From NCBI GenBank assembly GCA_017548605.1, contig JAFYZT010000042.1, forward strand, positions 1-64,000: a DNA stretch of 64,000 bases, in the 5' to 3' direction. The position numbers were made by a program, and so were the translations under genes. Source of the stretch: Prevotella sp. Lineage in GTDB: Bacteria > Bacteroidota > Bacteroidia > Bacteroidales > Bacteroidaceae. Positions 9,023 to 18,439 of this stretch are shown piece by piece (positions within the stretch are counted from its first letter, which is position 1; each line of letters opens with the position of its first letter). The notes below the pieces were generated by a model. The model did no database searches. It saw nothing but the letters and a program-made list of their open reading frames with translations, and had not been told where the DNA came from.

Positions 9023-10354
9023 TTACAGGTTCCTTACCAATGTCTTGAATTGTTCGCCACGGTCTTCCATGTTCTTGAACAGGTCGAAACTGGCACAGCA
9101 GGGACTTAACAGCACAATATAACCCGGCTTAGCCATGCGGTAGCAGGCAGCCACGCAGTCGGCCATGCTGTGGGTGTCGGCTACGGGCAGTCCCACACCG
9201 TCGAAAGCAGCGTGTAACTTAGCGTTGTCGGCTCCCAGAAATACCAGTCCGGCACATTTCTTGCGCACCAGCTCCATGATGGGCGCATAGTCGTTGCCTT
9301 TGTCCTTCCCGCCGATGATGAGGATGGTGGGGGAGGTCATGCTCTCCAGGGCATACCAGCAGGCATCTACATTGGTGGCTTTCGAGTCGTTGATGTAGGT
9401 CACACCACGCACCGTGGCCACGCGCTCCAAGCGATGTTCCACACCGGGGAAGTCGCTCAGGCTCTTGCGTATGTTCTCTTTCTTGATGCCGGCGATGTTC
9501 GAGGCGATACCGGCTGCCAGCGAGTTGTAGATATTATGCACTCCCGACAGACTCAGTTCCTCTTGCTCCATGTTGAAGGGCGTGGGACGTTCGATGACGT
9601 ATTTGCCCTCTTCGATGTAGCCGATGCTGCCATTTTCCTTCAGCAACGAGAACGGGTATTGGATGGCACGGATATCGTATTTCGACAGCTCACGCTTGAT
9701 GATGGGGTCGTCGTTCCAATAGATGAAACTGTCGGCCTCGGTCTGGTTCTGCACGATGCGCATCTTCGAATCGACATAGTTCTGCATGCAGTTGTCATAA
9801 CGGTCCAGGTGGTCGGGCGTGATGTTGAGCAGGATGGCGATGTCGGCCTTGAAGTCATACATATTGTCGAGCTGGAAAGAGCTGAGTTCGATGACATAGT
9901 AGGCATGGGGGTCTTCGGCCACCTGCAGGGCCAAACTGCGGCCGATGTTGCCGGCCAGTCCCACATCATACCCTGCATCCTTGAAGATGTGGTAGATGAG
10001 CGATGTGGTGGTCGTCTTGCCGTTGCTGCCGGTGATGCAAATCATCTTCGAGTCGGTGTAACGACCGGCGAACTCTATTTCGCTGATGATGTGGATATTA
10101 CGTTCACGGGCCTGCACGATGACGGGTGCGTTGTCGGGGATGCCGGGACTCTTCACAATCTCGTCGGCATTGAGGATTTTCTCCAGACTGTGGTGACCTT
10201 CCTCCCACTCAATATGATGGTTGTCGAGTTGTTGCTTGTAACGGTCCTTGATGGCCGACATGTCGCTCACGAACACATCGAACCCTTTCACCTTTGCCAG
10301 TACGGCGGCTCCCGCGCCACTCTCGGCGGCTCCCAATATAACGATTCTTGACAT
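9023..10354 (-). CDS. murD: UDP-MurNAc-L-alanine--D-glutamate ligase MurD
   Basis: Adds D-glutamate to UDP-MurNAc-L-Ala. The sequence shows the N-terminal motif IVILGAAESGAGAA, the ATP loop GSNGKTTTTSLIYH, the NITPDHLDRY motif and the ligase segment VTYINDSKATN. It is 443 aa, full length. It lies between mraY (23 nt upstream) and ftsW (1 nt downstream). Confidence 0.97.
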   Translation of the reverse strand: MSRIVILGAAESGAGAAVLAKVKGFDVFVSDMSAIKDRYKQQLDNHHIEWEEGHHSLEKILNADEIVKSPGIPDNAPVIVQARERNIHIISEIEFAGRYTDSKMICITGSNGKTTTTSLIYHIFKDAGYDVGLAGNIGRSLALQVAEDPHAYYVIELSSFQLDNMYDFKADIAILLNITPDHLDRYDNCMQNYVDSKMRIVQNQTEADSFIYWNDDPIIKRELSKYDIRAIQYPFSLLKENGSIGYIEEGKYVIERPTPFNMEQEELSLSGVHNIYNSLAAGIASNIAGIKKENIRKSLSDFPGVEHRLERVATVRGVTYINDSKATNVDACWYALESMTSPTILIIGGKDKGNDYAPIMELVRKKCAGLVFLGADNAKLHAAFDGVGLPVADTHSMADCVAACYRMAKPGYIVLLSPCCASFDLFKNMEDRGEQFKTLVRNL

Positions 10355-10377
10355 ATAAACGTATGGTTTTGTATTGG

Positions 10378-11646
10378 TTATCTGATTTTCAGCGTGATGA
10401 TGGTCAGTACGGCCAATAGGACGGAAATAATCCAGAAGCGTAACGTAATCTTCGACTCATGCACCACTCCGCGCGGTTTCTTGAACACATATTTGCATTC
10501 GGGGTCGAGCTGGCTCTCCTCGGTGCGGAAATTGTCGTGGATGGGCGTGCGCTTGAAGATACGCTGGCGCACACCGTGACGCTTGCCCTTCTTGAAGTAC
10601 CACACCTGGATAATGACGCTCAGGCTCTCGACGAAGAAAATGCCGCATAGGATGGGGAGCATCAGCTCTTTGTGGATGATGATGGCACCCACGGCAATAA
10701 TGCCGCCGATGGTCAGCGATCCCGTGTCGCCCATAAACACCTGAGCGGGGTAGGCATTGTACCACAGGAAACCGATGAGTGCTCCCACGAAGGCACACAT
10801 AAACACCACCAATTCCTGTGAGCCTGGGATATACATGATGTTGAGGTAGGAGGCAAACTCCATGTGACTACTCACATAGGCCAGTATGCCCAATGCCACG
10901 CCGATGATGGCGGAGTTACCTGCACACATACCATCCATGCCGTCGTTGAGGTTGGCACCGTTACTCACGGCGGTGACCACGAAGATGGTCATGATGACGA
11001 AGAGTATCCATCCGGCGGCGTTCTTGTATTTACCGAAAAAACTCATCAGGTCGGAATAGTCGAGGTTGTGTTCCTTGACAAACGGAATGGTGGTCTTCAG
11101 CGATTTCTCTGCCTCGGTCTTATGGCTGACCACAACCTCCTGACCCTGACGTTCCATGGTCACATTCTCGTGTATCTTCGCGTCGGGACTGAGCCAGAGC
11201 ACCAAACCCACGATGAAACCCAGACCCACCTGACCCACAATCTTGAACTTGCCGTGCAGTCCTTCCTTGTTGTGACGGAAAATCTTGATGTAGTCGTCGA
11301 GACCGCCCAGCACACCCAGCCATATTGTGGTGATAATCATCAGGATAAGGTAGATGTTGCGCATACGGCCAAGTAACAATACCGGCACGAGGATGGCCAG
11401 GATGATGATGACACCACCCATTGAGGGCACACCGATTTTCTTCACGCCGAAGGGGTCGATTTTCTCGTCGCGCTGCACCTCAGTAATCTGCTTCCTGCGC
11501 AGGTAGGCGATGAATTTCTCACCCACCCAGGCTGAGATGACCAACGACAGTATCAGTGCGAGCAGGGCACGGAAAGAGATGTATCCCCAGAGGTGTGAAC
11601 CGGGGATGCCGAATTGTTCGAGAAAACGGAAAAGATAATATAGCAT
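10378..11646 (-). CDS. mraY: Phospho-MurNAc-pentapeptide transferase MraY
   Basis: Integral membrane enzyme that transfers phospho-MurNAc-pentapeptide to undecaprenyl phosphate, giving lipid I. The family signatures VPSMGGVIII, GGLDDYIKI, NGANLNDGMDGM and MGDTGSLTIGG are present, with multiple membrane segments. At 422 aa it is about 60 residues longer than E. coli MraY. The extra length is mainly a polar loop at about residues 155-200 (ERQGQEVVVSHKTEAEKS), as in other Bacteroidales MraY proteins. It starts 34 nt after murE. Confidence 0.97.
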   Translation of the reverse strand: MLYYLFRFLEQFGIPGSHLWGYISFRALLALILSLVISAWVGEKFIAYLRRKQITEVQRDEKIDPFGVKKIGVPSMGGVIIILAILVPVLLLGRMRNIYLILMIITTIWLGVLGGLDDYIKIFRHNKEGLHGKFKIVGQVGLGFIVGLVLWLSPDAKIHENVTMERQGQEVVVSHKTEAEKSLKTTIPFVKEHNLDYSDLMSFFGKYKNAAGWILFVIMTIFVVTAVSNGANLNDGMDGMCAGNSAIIGVALGILAYVSSHMEFASYLNIMYIPGSQELVVFMCAFVGALIGFLWYNAYPAQVFMGDTGSLTIGGIIAVGAIIIHKELMLPILCGIFFVESLSVIIQVWYFKKGKRHGVRQRIFKRTPIHDNFRTEESQLDPECKYVFKKPRGVVHESKITLRFWIISVLLAVLTIITLKIR

Positions 11647-11680
11647 ATATCTTGAGGAATTAAACCTTAAACATTCATCA

Positions 11681-13135
11681 CTATGAATTAAACAGTTTTT
11701 GGATAATCTCGCAATCGTCGAAGTGATGTTTCACTCCTTTGATTTCCTGATAGTTCTCATGACCTTTGCCGGCCACCAGCACCACATCGCCCTTGTCGGC
11801 CATCATCACGGCGGCCCGGATGGCCTCCTTGCGGTCGACGATGGTGAGTGTCTTTTTACGCTGCTGGGGTGTCAGGCCTTCCATCATATCGTCGATGATG
11901 GCCTGCGGCTCCTCGAAACGCGGGTTGTCGCTGGTGATAATCAGCTTGTCGCTCTGGCGCACTGCCTCCTGGGCCATCAGCGGACGCTTGCCCTTGTCGC
12001 GGTTGCCGCCTGCGCCGCAAACCGTGATGACCTGGCCCTTGCCGTTGAGCACCTCGTGAATGGCATTAAGCACGTTTGCCAGGGCGTCGGGGGTGTGGGC
12101 GTAGTCGACGATGGCCGTGAAGCCCTGCGGTGAGCGGATGGGCTGCAAGCGGCCACTGACGCTCTGGAGCGTGCTCATCACCAACAGCACCTCGTCGGCC
12201 GGCTTACCTAACATGATAGCAGCACCATATACGGCCAACAGATTGCTCACGTTGAACTTACCGATGAACTGCACGCCGATTTCATGGCCGTCCACTTCTA
12301 GATACATACCCTCGAAATGACATTCCAGGATTTTCGCCCTGAAGTCGGCCATGCCCCGTGTGGAATAGGTCTTCACCGTGGCTTTGCAGTTCTGCACCAT
12401 GAAAGCACCGTTCTTGTCGTCGGCGTTAATGATGGCGAAGGCCTCCTTGGACAGCGCGTCGAAGAACGCTTTCTTGGCGTTACGGTAATTCTCCACCGTC
12501 TTGTGGTAGTCCATATGGTCGCGTGTGAGGTTCGTGAAGATACCTCCCGTGAAACGAAGGCCACCGATGCGGTGCTGGTGAATGGCATGGCTGCTACATT
12601 CCATAAAGGCATATTCGCAGCCGGCCTCGACCATGTGTGCCAACAGCTCGTTCAACTCAATGGGGTCGGGGGTTGTGTGGTCGGTGGGCAGTGCCTCGCC
12701 CTCAATGTAATTGCATACGGTGGAGAGCAAGCCGCAGCGATGTCCCATTTTTCGGAACATATTATATAATAAGGTGGCGATGGTCGTTTTTCCGTTCGTT
12801 CCCGTCACGCCCACCAGTTTCAGTTTCTCCGACGGACGACCGAAGAATGTGGTGGCCACGGGGCCGATTTTCTCTTCCGTATTGTCAACCACAACATAGG
12901 TGACTCCTTCGGTGAGTGCTTCAGGCATCGTCTCGCAGAGGATGGCTTTTGCACCATTAGCGATGGCCTTGTCGATGAACCGGTGACCGTCGACCTGTGT
13001 GCCGCGGATGGCAGCGAAAAGATGGCTTTCCGCCACCTTGCGCGAGTCGATGTTGACCCCGCAGATGTCGATGTCGGTAGCACCGACCACCTTCTGGGTG
13101 GTGATGTCTCTAATCAGTTGTTCAAGTTTCATCAT
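11681..13135 (-). CDS. murE: UDP-MurNAc-tripeptide ligase MurE, probably meso-DAP specific
   Basis: Adds the third residue of the stem peptide. The ATP loop GTNGKTT is at about residues 112-118. The DNPR motif (TSDNPRFEE, about residue 403) is the signature of enzymes using meso-diaminopimelate rather than lysine, in line with A1-gamma peptidoglycan of Bacteroidota. The start chosen is the [10 protein letters not shown] methionine at 13135 (or the next codon). A frame extension to 13180 runs into low-complexity intergenic sequence and is unlikely. The 102-nt gap to ftsI contains a GC-rich palindromic repeat. Confidence 0.96.
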   Translation of the reverse strand: MMKLEQLIRDITTQKVVGATDIDICGVNIDSRKVAESHLFAAIRGTQVDGHRFIDKAIANGAKAILCETMPEALTEGVTYVVVDNTEEKIGPVATTFFGRPSEKLKLVGVTGTNGKTTIATLLYNMFRKMGHRCGLLSTVCNYIEGEALPTDHTTPDPIELNELLAHMVEAGCEYAFMECSSHAIHQHRIGGLRFTGGIFTNLTRDHMDYHKTVENYRNAKKAFFDALSKEAFAIINADDKNGAFMVQNCKATVKTYSTRGMADFRAKILECHFEGMYLEVDGHEIGVQFIGKFNVSNLLAVYGAAIMLGKPADEVLLVMSTLQSVSGRLQPIRSPQGFTAIVDYAHTPDALANVLNAIHEVLNGKGQVITVCGAGGNRDKGKRPLMAQEAVRQSDKLIITSDNPRFEEPQAIIDDMMEGLTPQQRKKTLTIVDRKEAIRAAVMMADKGDVVLVAGKGHENYQEIKGVKHHFDDCEIIQKLFNS

Positions 13136-13186
13136 ATATGTTATTTTCTTATTCTTTCCATTCCAAATTCCCCGACTCATTCCGTT

Positions 13187-13230
13187 CCCCCCTCCTTGGG
13201 AGGGGCCGGGGGAGGTTTCAGGGGTCGGGG
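13187..13230. repeat. GC-rich palindromic repeat between ftsI and murE
   Basis: CCCCTCC and GGAGGGG arms surround TTG (13189-13205), followed by further G-rich sequence. Similar CCCTCC/GGAGGG palindromes occur at 21373-21392, 46495-46511 and 55974-55990, so this is one member of a dispersed REP-like family. It has no T run, so a terminator role inside the operon is unlikely. Confidence 0.5.
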
Positions 13231-13237
13231 GGAGGCC

Positions 13238-15376
13238 TTACTCCAGCCTCAGCACACAGGTGTCGCCGCGTGCGATGTGGTGGCCGGCGGTCAGACTTTG
13301 TGAGATGACCTTGCCACGTCCGAGGATGCGGGTGATAACGCCGCGCCGCTCGATGGCATAGACGGCATCGCGGGCTCCCATGCCTGTCACGTCGGGCATG
13401 ATGCCGTTTTCATAGGCGGGGGCTTTCTCCATCTTCACACCCTTCGTGGTGCGCGAGGCGATGCCCCAAATGCCGTCCGTGTCGTGCTGCCATCCCTGTG
13501 CTACAGCCAGTCCCAGCAGTCCCAGCACCTTTTCTGCCGATTCCATGTCGCCTGCTTTCACGTCGGGGACGTCCGAGGAATAGTCATCATGGGCATCGGC
13601 CACATCAAGCTTGATATCGTGGGCCATCACACCCTCGGAGATGTTGTGGAACACTTCTGCGCTCATGCCACCTGAAGCGGGCAGACCGGTTTTCTGCAAG
13701 CACACGATACAGGAGTAGCGGGGAGCTTCAGCGGGGAAATAACCCACGAAGCTGAGCAGGTAGTTCATCACGCCCGACTTGTAGCCGAGTTTGCCCTTGG
13801 CCACCTGGGCCGTTCCAGTCTTGCCCGCGACGGTAAATTTGGTGGATTTGGCTTTCTTACCAGTGCCTTTTGATACCACTTGTTCGAGCATGCGTCGCAC
13901 CTTACCCAGTGTCGATTCCTTACAGATATGTTCCTTGATGACCTGTGGCGGGTATTCACGCACCACCTTACCCTCGCGCATCACCTGTTTGACGAAGCGT
14001 GGACGCATCATACGCCCGTCGTTGGCGATGGCGTTGTAGAAGGTGACGGTAGAGATGGGCGGAACCATCGTCTCGTAACCGATACTCATCCACGGCAGGG
14101 TGGTCTTGCTCCAGTTGGTGTAGATGCCGTGCTCGTCTTTCTCAGGCATGCGGATGCGTGGCTTGGCAGCACCCACGAGCGGGATATGCAGGTCCTCGGC
14201 AATACCGATGCGGTAGAGTCCTTGTACGAACTTCTCCGGTTCATTGCCGTAGAACTTGTCGATGATGACACTGGTGCCGATATTGGAACTGTTCTGGATG
14301 ATTTGCGGAACAGAGAGTGTGCCGTAGCCACCACGGCGCCAGTTATGGTCGCGCATCTCCCGACCGTGCATCGGATATACACCACCGCCTGTGTTTACTT
14401 TATAGGTGGTATCGACGACCCCATCGTCGAGGGCCACCATGATGGAGGCTGTCTTGAACACCGAACCCGGTTCCATCAGGTCGCTCACGGCGTGGCTCTG
14501 CATCTCCTGGTAAGTGCCGTCTTCACATCTCTCCATGTTGACGATGGCCTTCACGTCGCCTGTGGCCACTTCCATGACGATGGCCACGCCTACGTTGGCA
14601 TCCACCTCGCGCATCTCATCGACAACGGCTTTCTCGGCAATGTCCTGTATCTTTACGTCGATGGTCGTCACGATGTCCTCGCCGTTGATGGGTGCTTTGT
14701 CGGTGAGCGGAAGCATCTTATTGCGCACCTTGCGGCTGTGAGCGATACCCGGTGTGCCACGGAGCACGGAGTCGTATGACAGTTCCAGTCCGAAGCGGGC
14801 GGTATCTTTCCTACCGTACATCGCACCGATGGTGCGTCCGGCCAGGGTGCCGAAGGGACGGCTGCGCGCGTTGTTCTTCTCATAGTGGAAGCCGCCGGCG
14901 TTGGGAGGCAGGTTGAACACGGGCAGTTTCTTCACCTCGGAGAAGAGGTTATAGGTCACGCGTTTCTTATATATCGGCCAGTGGCGGCTCTGTTTGTCAT
15001 GGCCTTTCTCCAAATCTTCCCGGAACTGCTCGGCGGTCTTGTCGGGGAAAATCTGCGCCAGTCCCATGCAGATGCTGTCCAGCTTCTCGTTCCACAGAGA
15101 GTCCTTCTTCTCGCCGCCTACTTGGAAGTCCATGAACATACTGTATTCAGGCAGCGAGCTGGCCATGAGCTGTCCGTCGCAGCTCAGAATGTTGCCGCGG
15201 GTCTGTGGTAATGGTACGCTGTCGCGTTTCTGTTGGTCGGCCACCTTCATCCAATAGTCGCGTTTCGCCGTCATGGTATATAGCGCTTTTCCCAGCACGA
15301 TGAGTGCCAAGAGAGCCACGACCAAGGCGATGAAGGAGTAGCGTGGTATGGTGTTCTTATGGTCTAACTTGTTCAT
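13238..15376 (-). CDS. ftsI: Septal penicillin-binding protein FtsI (PBP3-type) with PASTA region
   Basis: Class B transpeptidase that cross-links septal peptidoglycan with FtsW. An N-terminal membrane anchor (FIALVVALLALIVLG, about residues 16-30) is followed by a dimerisation domain. The transpeptidase has SVFK (in EPGSVFKTAS) with the catalytic serine, the SSN motif (QNSSNIGTS) and KTG (AGKTGTAQV). The C-terminal 110 residues contain one clear and one divergent PASTA domain (DVTGMGARDAVYAIERRGV in the last). At 712 aa it is longer than E. coli FtsI because of PASTA, as is usual in Bacteroidota. It starts 3 nt after ftsL. Confidence 0.95.
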   Translation of the reverse strand: MNKLDHKNTIPRYSFIALVVALLALIVLGKALYTMTAKRDYWMKVADQQKRDSVPLPQTRGNILSCDGQLMASSLPEYSMFMDFQVGGEKKDSLWNEKLDSICMGLAQIFPDKTAEQFREDLEKGHDKQSRHWPIYKKRVTYNLFSEVKKLPVFNLPPNAGGFHYEKNNARSRPFGTLAGRTIGAMYGRKDTARFGLELSYDSVLRGTPGIAHSRKVRNKMLPLTDKAPINGEDIVTTIDVKIQDIAEKAVVDEMREVDANVGVAIVMEVATGDVKAIVNMERCEDGTYQEMQSHAVSDLMEPGSVFKTASIMVALDDGVVDTTYKVNTGGGVYPMHGREMRDHNWRRGGYGTLSVPQIIQNSSNIGTSVIIDKFYGNEPEKFVQGLYRIGIAEDLHIPLVGAAKPRIRMPEKDEHGIYTNWSKTTLPWMSIGYETMVPPISTVTFYNAIANDGRMMRPRFVKQVMREGKVVREYPPQVIKEHICKESTLGKVRRMLEQVVSKGTGKKAKSTKFTVAGKTGTAQVAKGKLGYKSGVMNYLLSFVGYFPAEAPRYSCIVCLQKTGLPASGGMSAEVFHNISEGVMAHDIKLDVADAHDDYSSDVPDVKAGDMESAEKVLGLLGLAVAQGWQHDTDGIWGIASRTTKGVKMEKAPAYENGIMPDVTGMGARDAVYAIERRGVITRILGRGKVISQSLTAGHHIARGDTCVLRLE

Positions 15377-15379
15377 GCT

Positions 15380-15880
15380 TTAATTGCTTGTGTCGATAAT
15401 ATAAGGGGGCTGGTCGGAGGTGTGCAGCGTGGTGTCGTTGTTCTCACGCAGCAACATCATCACATGACTCTCGCGGCAGCGCTCAGTGAGCACGCTCGAC
15501 AATGAGAGTGTTTTGTATTTGGTGTCCACCAGCTCTTTGTTCAACTTGTTGATTTCGAGCATCGACTTCTGACAACTGTAACGGTTGGCGACGTAGATGA
15601 TGATAAACGCCACGATGAGCAGGATGAGCCATATCTGACGGCGGAGCAGGTCGGCCGTGAGGATGTCGCCGCCGAGGATTTTCCGCAGGGTGAAGTTGGA
15701 AGACAATGCGTCTTCATCTTCACGGGCATGTTCCTCGATGGTCTGCTTGAAGGATACATGGTCGTCGTCCTTGTTATGCTCATCAGGGCCTGATGCCACG
15801 TACAGCTCTTCCTGTTCTTCGTCGGAAAAGGAGTCGTCGTAGAGGTCTTCGTCTATGTCGATGGTCTTCTTGTCGCTCAT
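15380..15880 (-). CDS. ftsL: FtsL-like cell division protein
   Basis: Small bitopic protein of 166 aa. It has a long acidic cytoplasmic N-terminus (about residues 1-85, rich in Asp/Glu), one membrane segment (IWLILLIVAFIIIYVANRY, about 93-111) and a periplasmic coiled-coil-like region (KSMLEINKLNKELVDTKYKTL). This topology and the place between rsmH and ftsI fit FtsL, which with FtsB and FtsQ activates FtsWI. The sequence is too divergent to name by motif alone; the call rests on topology and synteny. It overlaps rsmH by 4 nt (ATGA). Confidence 0.85.
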   Translation of the reverse strand: MSDKKTIDIDEDLYDDSFSDEEQEELYVASGPDEHNKDDDHVSFKQTIEEHAREDEDALSSNFTLRKILGGDILTADLLRRQIWLILLIVAFIIIYVANRYSCQKSMLEINKLNKELVDTKYKTLSLSSVLTERCRESHVMMLLRENNDTTLHTSDQPPYIIDTSN

Positions 15881-16803
15881 TGTTTGATGCCGATTCTTAG
15901 TTTTGCGCTTCTGCTGCGCGGGTTGTTGATTTGTTCTTCCTCGCCGGGGGCTATGATTTTGTTGGAGAGGGGTGCCATGGGTGAGGTCACTCGTCCGAAG
16001 AAGTCCTGTTCCATCTTGCCCTCGAGGTTGCCGGCGCGGAGCATGTTTTTCACGATGCGGTCTTCCACGCTATGGTAGGTGATGACGGAGAGCCTGCCTC
16101 CTGGCCGCAACAGTCGAATGGCGGCTGTCAGCATCTCACGCAGCGCTTCCATCTCCTGGTTCACCTCGATGCGCAGGGCCTGGAAAGCTTTCGCCAGCTC
16201 TTTCTTCTCCCGTTCACGACCAATCTCACCGTCGATACTCTCAATGAACTGCGTCGTGGTGAGAATAGGCGATGCGTCACGTGCCTTGACGATGGCTTTC
16301 GCCACACGGCGGGCGTTCCTCATGTCGCCATATAGGTGGAAGAGGGTGGACAACTGCTCCTCGTCGTAGTTATTGACGATGTCGGCGGCTGTCATGCCTG
16401 CCCTTTTGTTCATGCGCATGTCGAGGGGCGCGTCGAAGCGGAAGGAGAAACCGCGCTGCTCATCGTCGAGATGGTGGCTCGACACGCCCAGGTCGGCCAG
16501 TACGCCGTCGAGTTGTTCCACACCGTAGTAGCGCATCCAGTTGGCCAGATAGCGGAAATTGCTTCGTACGAAGGTGAACCTTTGGTCGTCGCGGAACGTC
16601 TCGCCGATGTTCGCTTCCGCGTCAGCATCCTGGTCGAAACTGTACAGATGGCCTTTCTTGCCTAACCTGCCGAGGATTTCGCGGCTATGGCCGCCACCGC
16701 CGAAGGTCACATCCACATACGTTCCGTCGGTTTGAATATCCAAACCGTCGACGCTCTCCTTCAGGAGCACCGGAACATGATATGTCTCAATGGTGTTCAC
16801 CAT
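15877..16803 (-). CDS. rsmH: 16S rRNA (cytosine-1402 N4)-methyltransferase RsmH
   Basis: SAM-dependent methyltransferase (formerly MraW) modifying C1402 of 16S rRNA in the decoding centre. The sequence shows the N-terminal HVPVLLKESVDGL, the SAM loop DVTFGGGGHSREIL, the ADLGVSSHHLDD motif and the C-terminal SYHSVEDRIVKNML and NPRSRSAKLR segments. It is 308 aa, full length. It follows mraZ by 15 nt and overlaps ftsL by 4 nt. Confidence 0.97.
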   Translation of the reverse strand: MVNTIETYHVPVLLKESVDGLDIQTDGTYVDVTFGGGGHSREILGRLGKKGHLYSFDQDADAEANIGETFRDDQRFTFVRSNFRYLANWMRYYGVEQLDGVLADLGVSSHHLDDEQRGFSFRFDAPLDMRMNKRAGMTAADIVNNYDEEQLSTLFHLYGDMRNARRVAKAIVKARDASPILTTTQFIESIDGEIGREREKKELAKAFQALRIEVNQEMEALREMLTAAIRLLRPGGRLSVITYHSVEDRIVKNMLRAGNLEGKMEQDFFGRVTSPMAPLSNKIIAPGEEEQINNPRSRSAKLRIGIKQ

Positions 16804-16818
16804 CTGTTTTTGAGGATG

Positions 16819-17283
16819 TTATGCGGAGGGGTTCTGCGGGTTGCCGCTCATGAGCCGGCTCAGTTGTGCCGCCAGTTCTTCGGGTTCGACGAAGGGCTGC
16901 TCGGTGTTTTGCTCACTCCATATCTCGATGCAGTCGTCCATGCCGATGAAACGCACGCTCTGGTCGATACCGGCCATGGTGAGAAACCGTTTGGGAATAA
17001 GCAGACGGCCGTTGCTGTCCAGGGGGACACGCACCACGGCGGAGACATATTCACGGAAGAACTGTTGCTCTTCCTTCACCCAACGGTTCAGGCGTGAACG
17101 CAGGGCGTCGGTCTGCTCATTCCAGATGGCTTCAGGATAGAGCACCAGACAGTCCTGAAAAAGATCCTTGCGCAACATCAGCGTTGCCGTGCCCTCACCC
17201 ATCAGTTCCTTGCGGAATACGGCGGGTAGGAACACGCGACCTTTTGCGTCAACCTTCGCTTCTATGTTGCCTATGAATCTCAT
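16819..17283 (-). CDS. mraZ: MraZ transcriptional regulator
   Basis: First gene of the division cluster. MraZ is an AbrB-fold DNA-binding protein that represses its own operon in E. coli. The start is the ATG at 17281-17283 (MRFIGNIEAKVDAKGRVFLP). An upstream in-frame extension is rejected because the promoter lies inside it. Two MraZ repeats are visible, each with its own conserved segment (DAKGRVFLPAVFRKEL and DSNGRLLIPKRFL). At 154 aa it is typical. Its operator, three TGGGG boxes, lies just upstream of the promoter. Confidence 0.96.
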   Translation of the reverse strand: MRFIGNIEAKVDAKGRVFLPAVFRKELMGEGTATLMLRKDLFQDCLVLYPEAIWNEQTDALRSRLNRWVKEEQQFFREYVSAVVRVPLDSNGRLLIPKRFLTMAGIDQSVRFIGMDDCIEIWSEQNTEQPFVEPEELAAQLSRLMSGNPQNPSA

Positions 17284-17312
17284 TGTTACACCTAAATATA
17301 GAATTCGGGTTA

Positions 17313-17354
17313 CAAAGGTACATATTTTTCCCCACAATTCCCCACATTCCCCCA
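17313..17354 (-). promoter_or_regulatory. mraZ promoter with three-box MraZ operator
   Basis: On the minus strand TACCTTTG (17313-17320) matches the -7 element. Directly upstream lie three TGGGG boxes (complements of 17330-17334, 17340-17344 and 17350-17354) at an exact 10-bp period. This is the arrangement of the E. coli MraZ site, which has TGGGN boxes with 5-nt spacers. The boxes cover the -33 region, so binding should block transcription. The rest of the 304-bp mraZ-glsA gap holds only the glsA promoter and A/T-rich sequence. Confidence 0.85.
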
Positions 17355-17564
17355 CTTTTTTCCAAATAATTCTCAGTTTAGCATTTTTTAACGAAAAATA
17401 CTAAACAAAGCGTCTGTTTGTCCATGGTGATGCAGGTGCTCATCATGGGGTGTATGTTCGTCTTTCGACATGTTTTCTCATTACCGTTTGTATCAAATAA
17501 TGACGATAAAAAAAGAAAAAAGAACTTTTTTACGTAAAAATGCTACTTTTTGAAAAAGATGACG

Positions 17565-17572
17565 TACTTTTG
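17565..17572 (+). promoter_or_regulatory. glsA promoter -7 element
   Basis: TACTTTTG fits TAnnTTTG and predicts a start site about 9 nt before the ATG at 17588. It argues against an upstream in-frame start at 17540. No clear -33 element at the usual spacing was found. Confidence 0.5.
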
Positions 17573-17587
17573 CAGAATATTTTTGTC

Positions 17588-18421
17588 ATGAAGGAAATAT
17601 CTGAAAAAACCATTGACATCGACGAGATACTTAACGGTAAGATGGGTGCGAAAGCAAAATATGTGCCTGGTTTCGTTCGTCGGTGGCTCAAGCGCATCGT
17701 TCATCAGGACAAGGTAAACGCTTACCTGTGGGAAAGCCGCGACAAGGTGGGCGTGGACTGGTTGGAAGAATGTGTGCGCTATCTTGACATGACACTGCAT
17801 ATTGAGGGACAGGAGAACCTGCCGCCTGTGGACGACGGAAAACTATATACCTATGTTAGCAACCACCCCCTCGGTGGTGCCGACGGTGTGGCGTTAGGTG
17901 CCATTATCGGCCGCCACTGCAACGGACAGTTCCGTTACCTGGTGAACGACCTTTTGATGAACCTGCCAGGACTGGCCCCGCTGTGCATTCCTATTAACAA
18001 GACGGGAAACCAAAGCCGACAGTTTCCTGCCATGGTGGAAGCAGGTTTCAAGAGCGATTTCCACATGCTCATGTTCCCTGCCGGACTGTGTTCCCGCAAG
18101 ATCAATGGACAGGTTCATGACCTGCCGTGGACGAAGACATTCGTCACCAAGAGCGTGCAGACGCACCGCGACGTGGTACCCATCCATTTCAGCGGACAAA
18201 ACTCCAACAAGTTCTACCGGTTGGCCAACTGGTCGAAGAAGCTGGGCATCAAGTTCAATGTGGCCATGCTCTTCCTCGTCGATGAAATGTACAAGAACGT
18301 ACACAAGGAGTTCACGGTGACCATCGGCAAACCAATCCCCTGGCAGACCTTCGACAAGTCGAAGACCCCTGCACAGTGGGCACAATATGTAGAAGAACAA
18401 GTCTATCAACTCAATAAGTAA
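17588..18421 (+). CDS. glsA: Glycine-lipid O-acyltransferase GlsA-like (PlsC family)
   Basis: A 277-aa acyltransferase of the PlsC/hemolysin type. The catalytic histidine block is NHPLGGADG (about residue 95) and a later FPAGLCSRK segment matches the substrate-binding motif of the family. It is followed 18 nt later by a GNAT-like N-acyltransferase. In Bacteroides thetaiotaomicron this pair (glsB BT_3459, glsA BT_3458) makes glycine lipids, with GlsA adding the second, ester-linked acyl chain. The assignment rests on my memory of that pair and on gene order; a general lysophospholipid acyltransferase is the alternative. Start chosen at MKEISEKTID, downstream of the promoter. Confidence 0.75.
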   Translation: MKEISEKTIDIDEILNGKMGAKAKYVPGFVRRWLKRIVHQDKVNAYLWESRDKVGVDWLEECVRYLDMTLHIEGQENLPPVDDGKLYTYVSNHPLGGADGVALGAIIGRHCNGQFRYLVNDLLMNLPGLAPLCIPINKTGNQSRQFPAMVEAGFKSDFHMLMFPAGLCSRKINGQVHDLPWTKTFVTKSVQTHRDVVPIHFSGQNSNKFYRLANWSKKLGIKFNVAMLFLVDEMYKNVHKEFTVTIGKPIPWQTFDKSKTPAQWAQYVEEQVYQLNK

Positions 18422-18439
18422 CGATTACTCCCCTTACCT

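Noticed and set aside
17540-17587. Upstream start for glsA
   Set aside because: The predicted promoter lies within this extension, so the ATG at 17588 is more likely.
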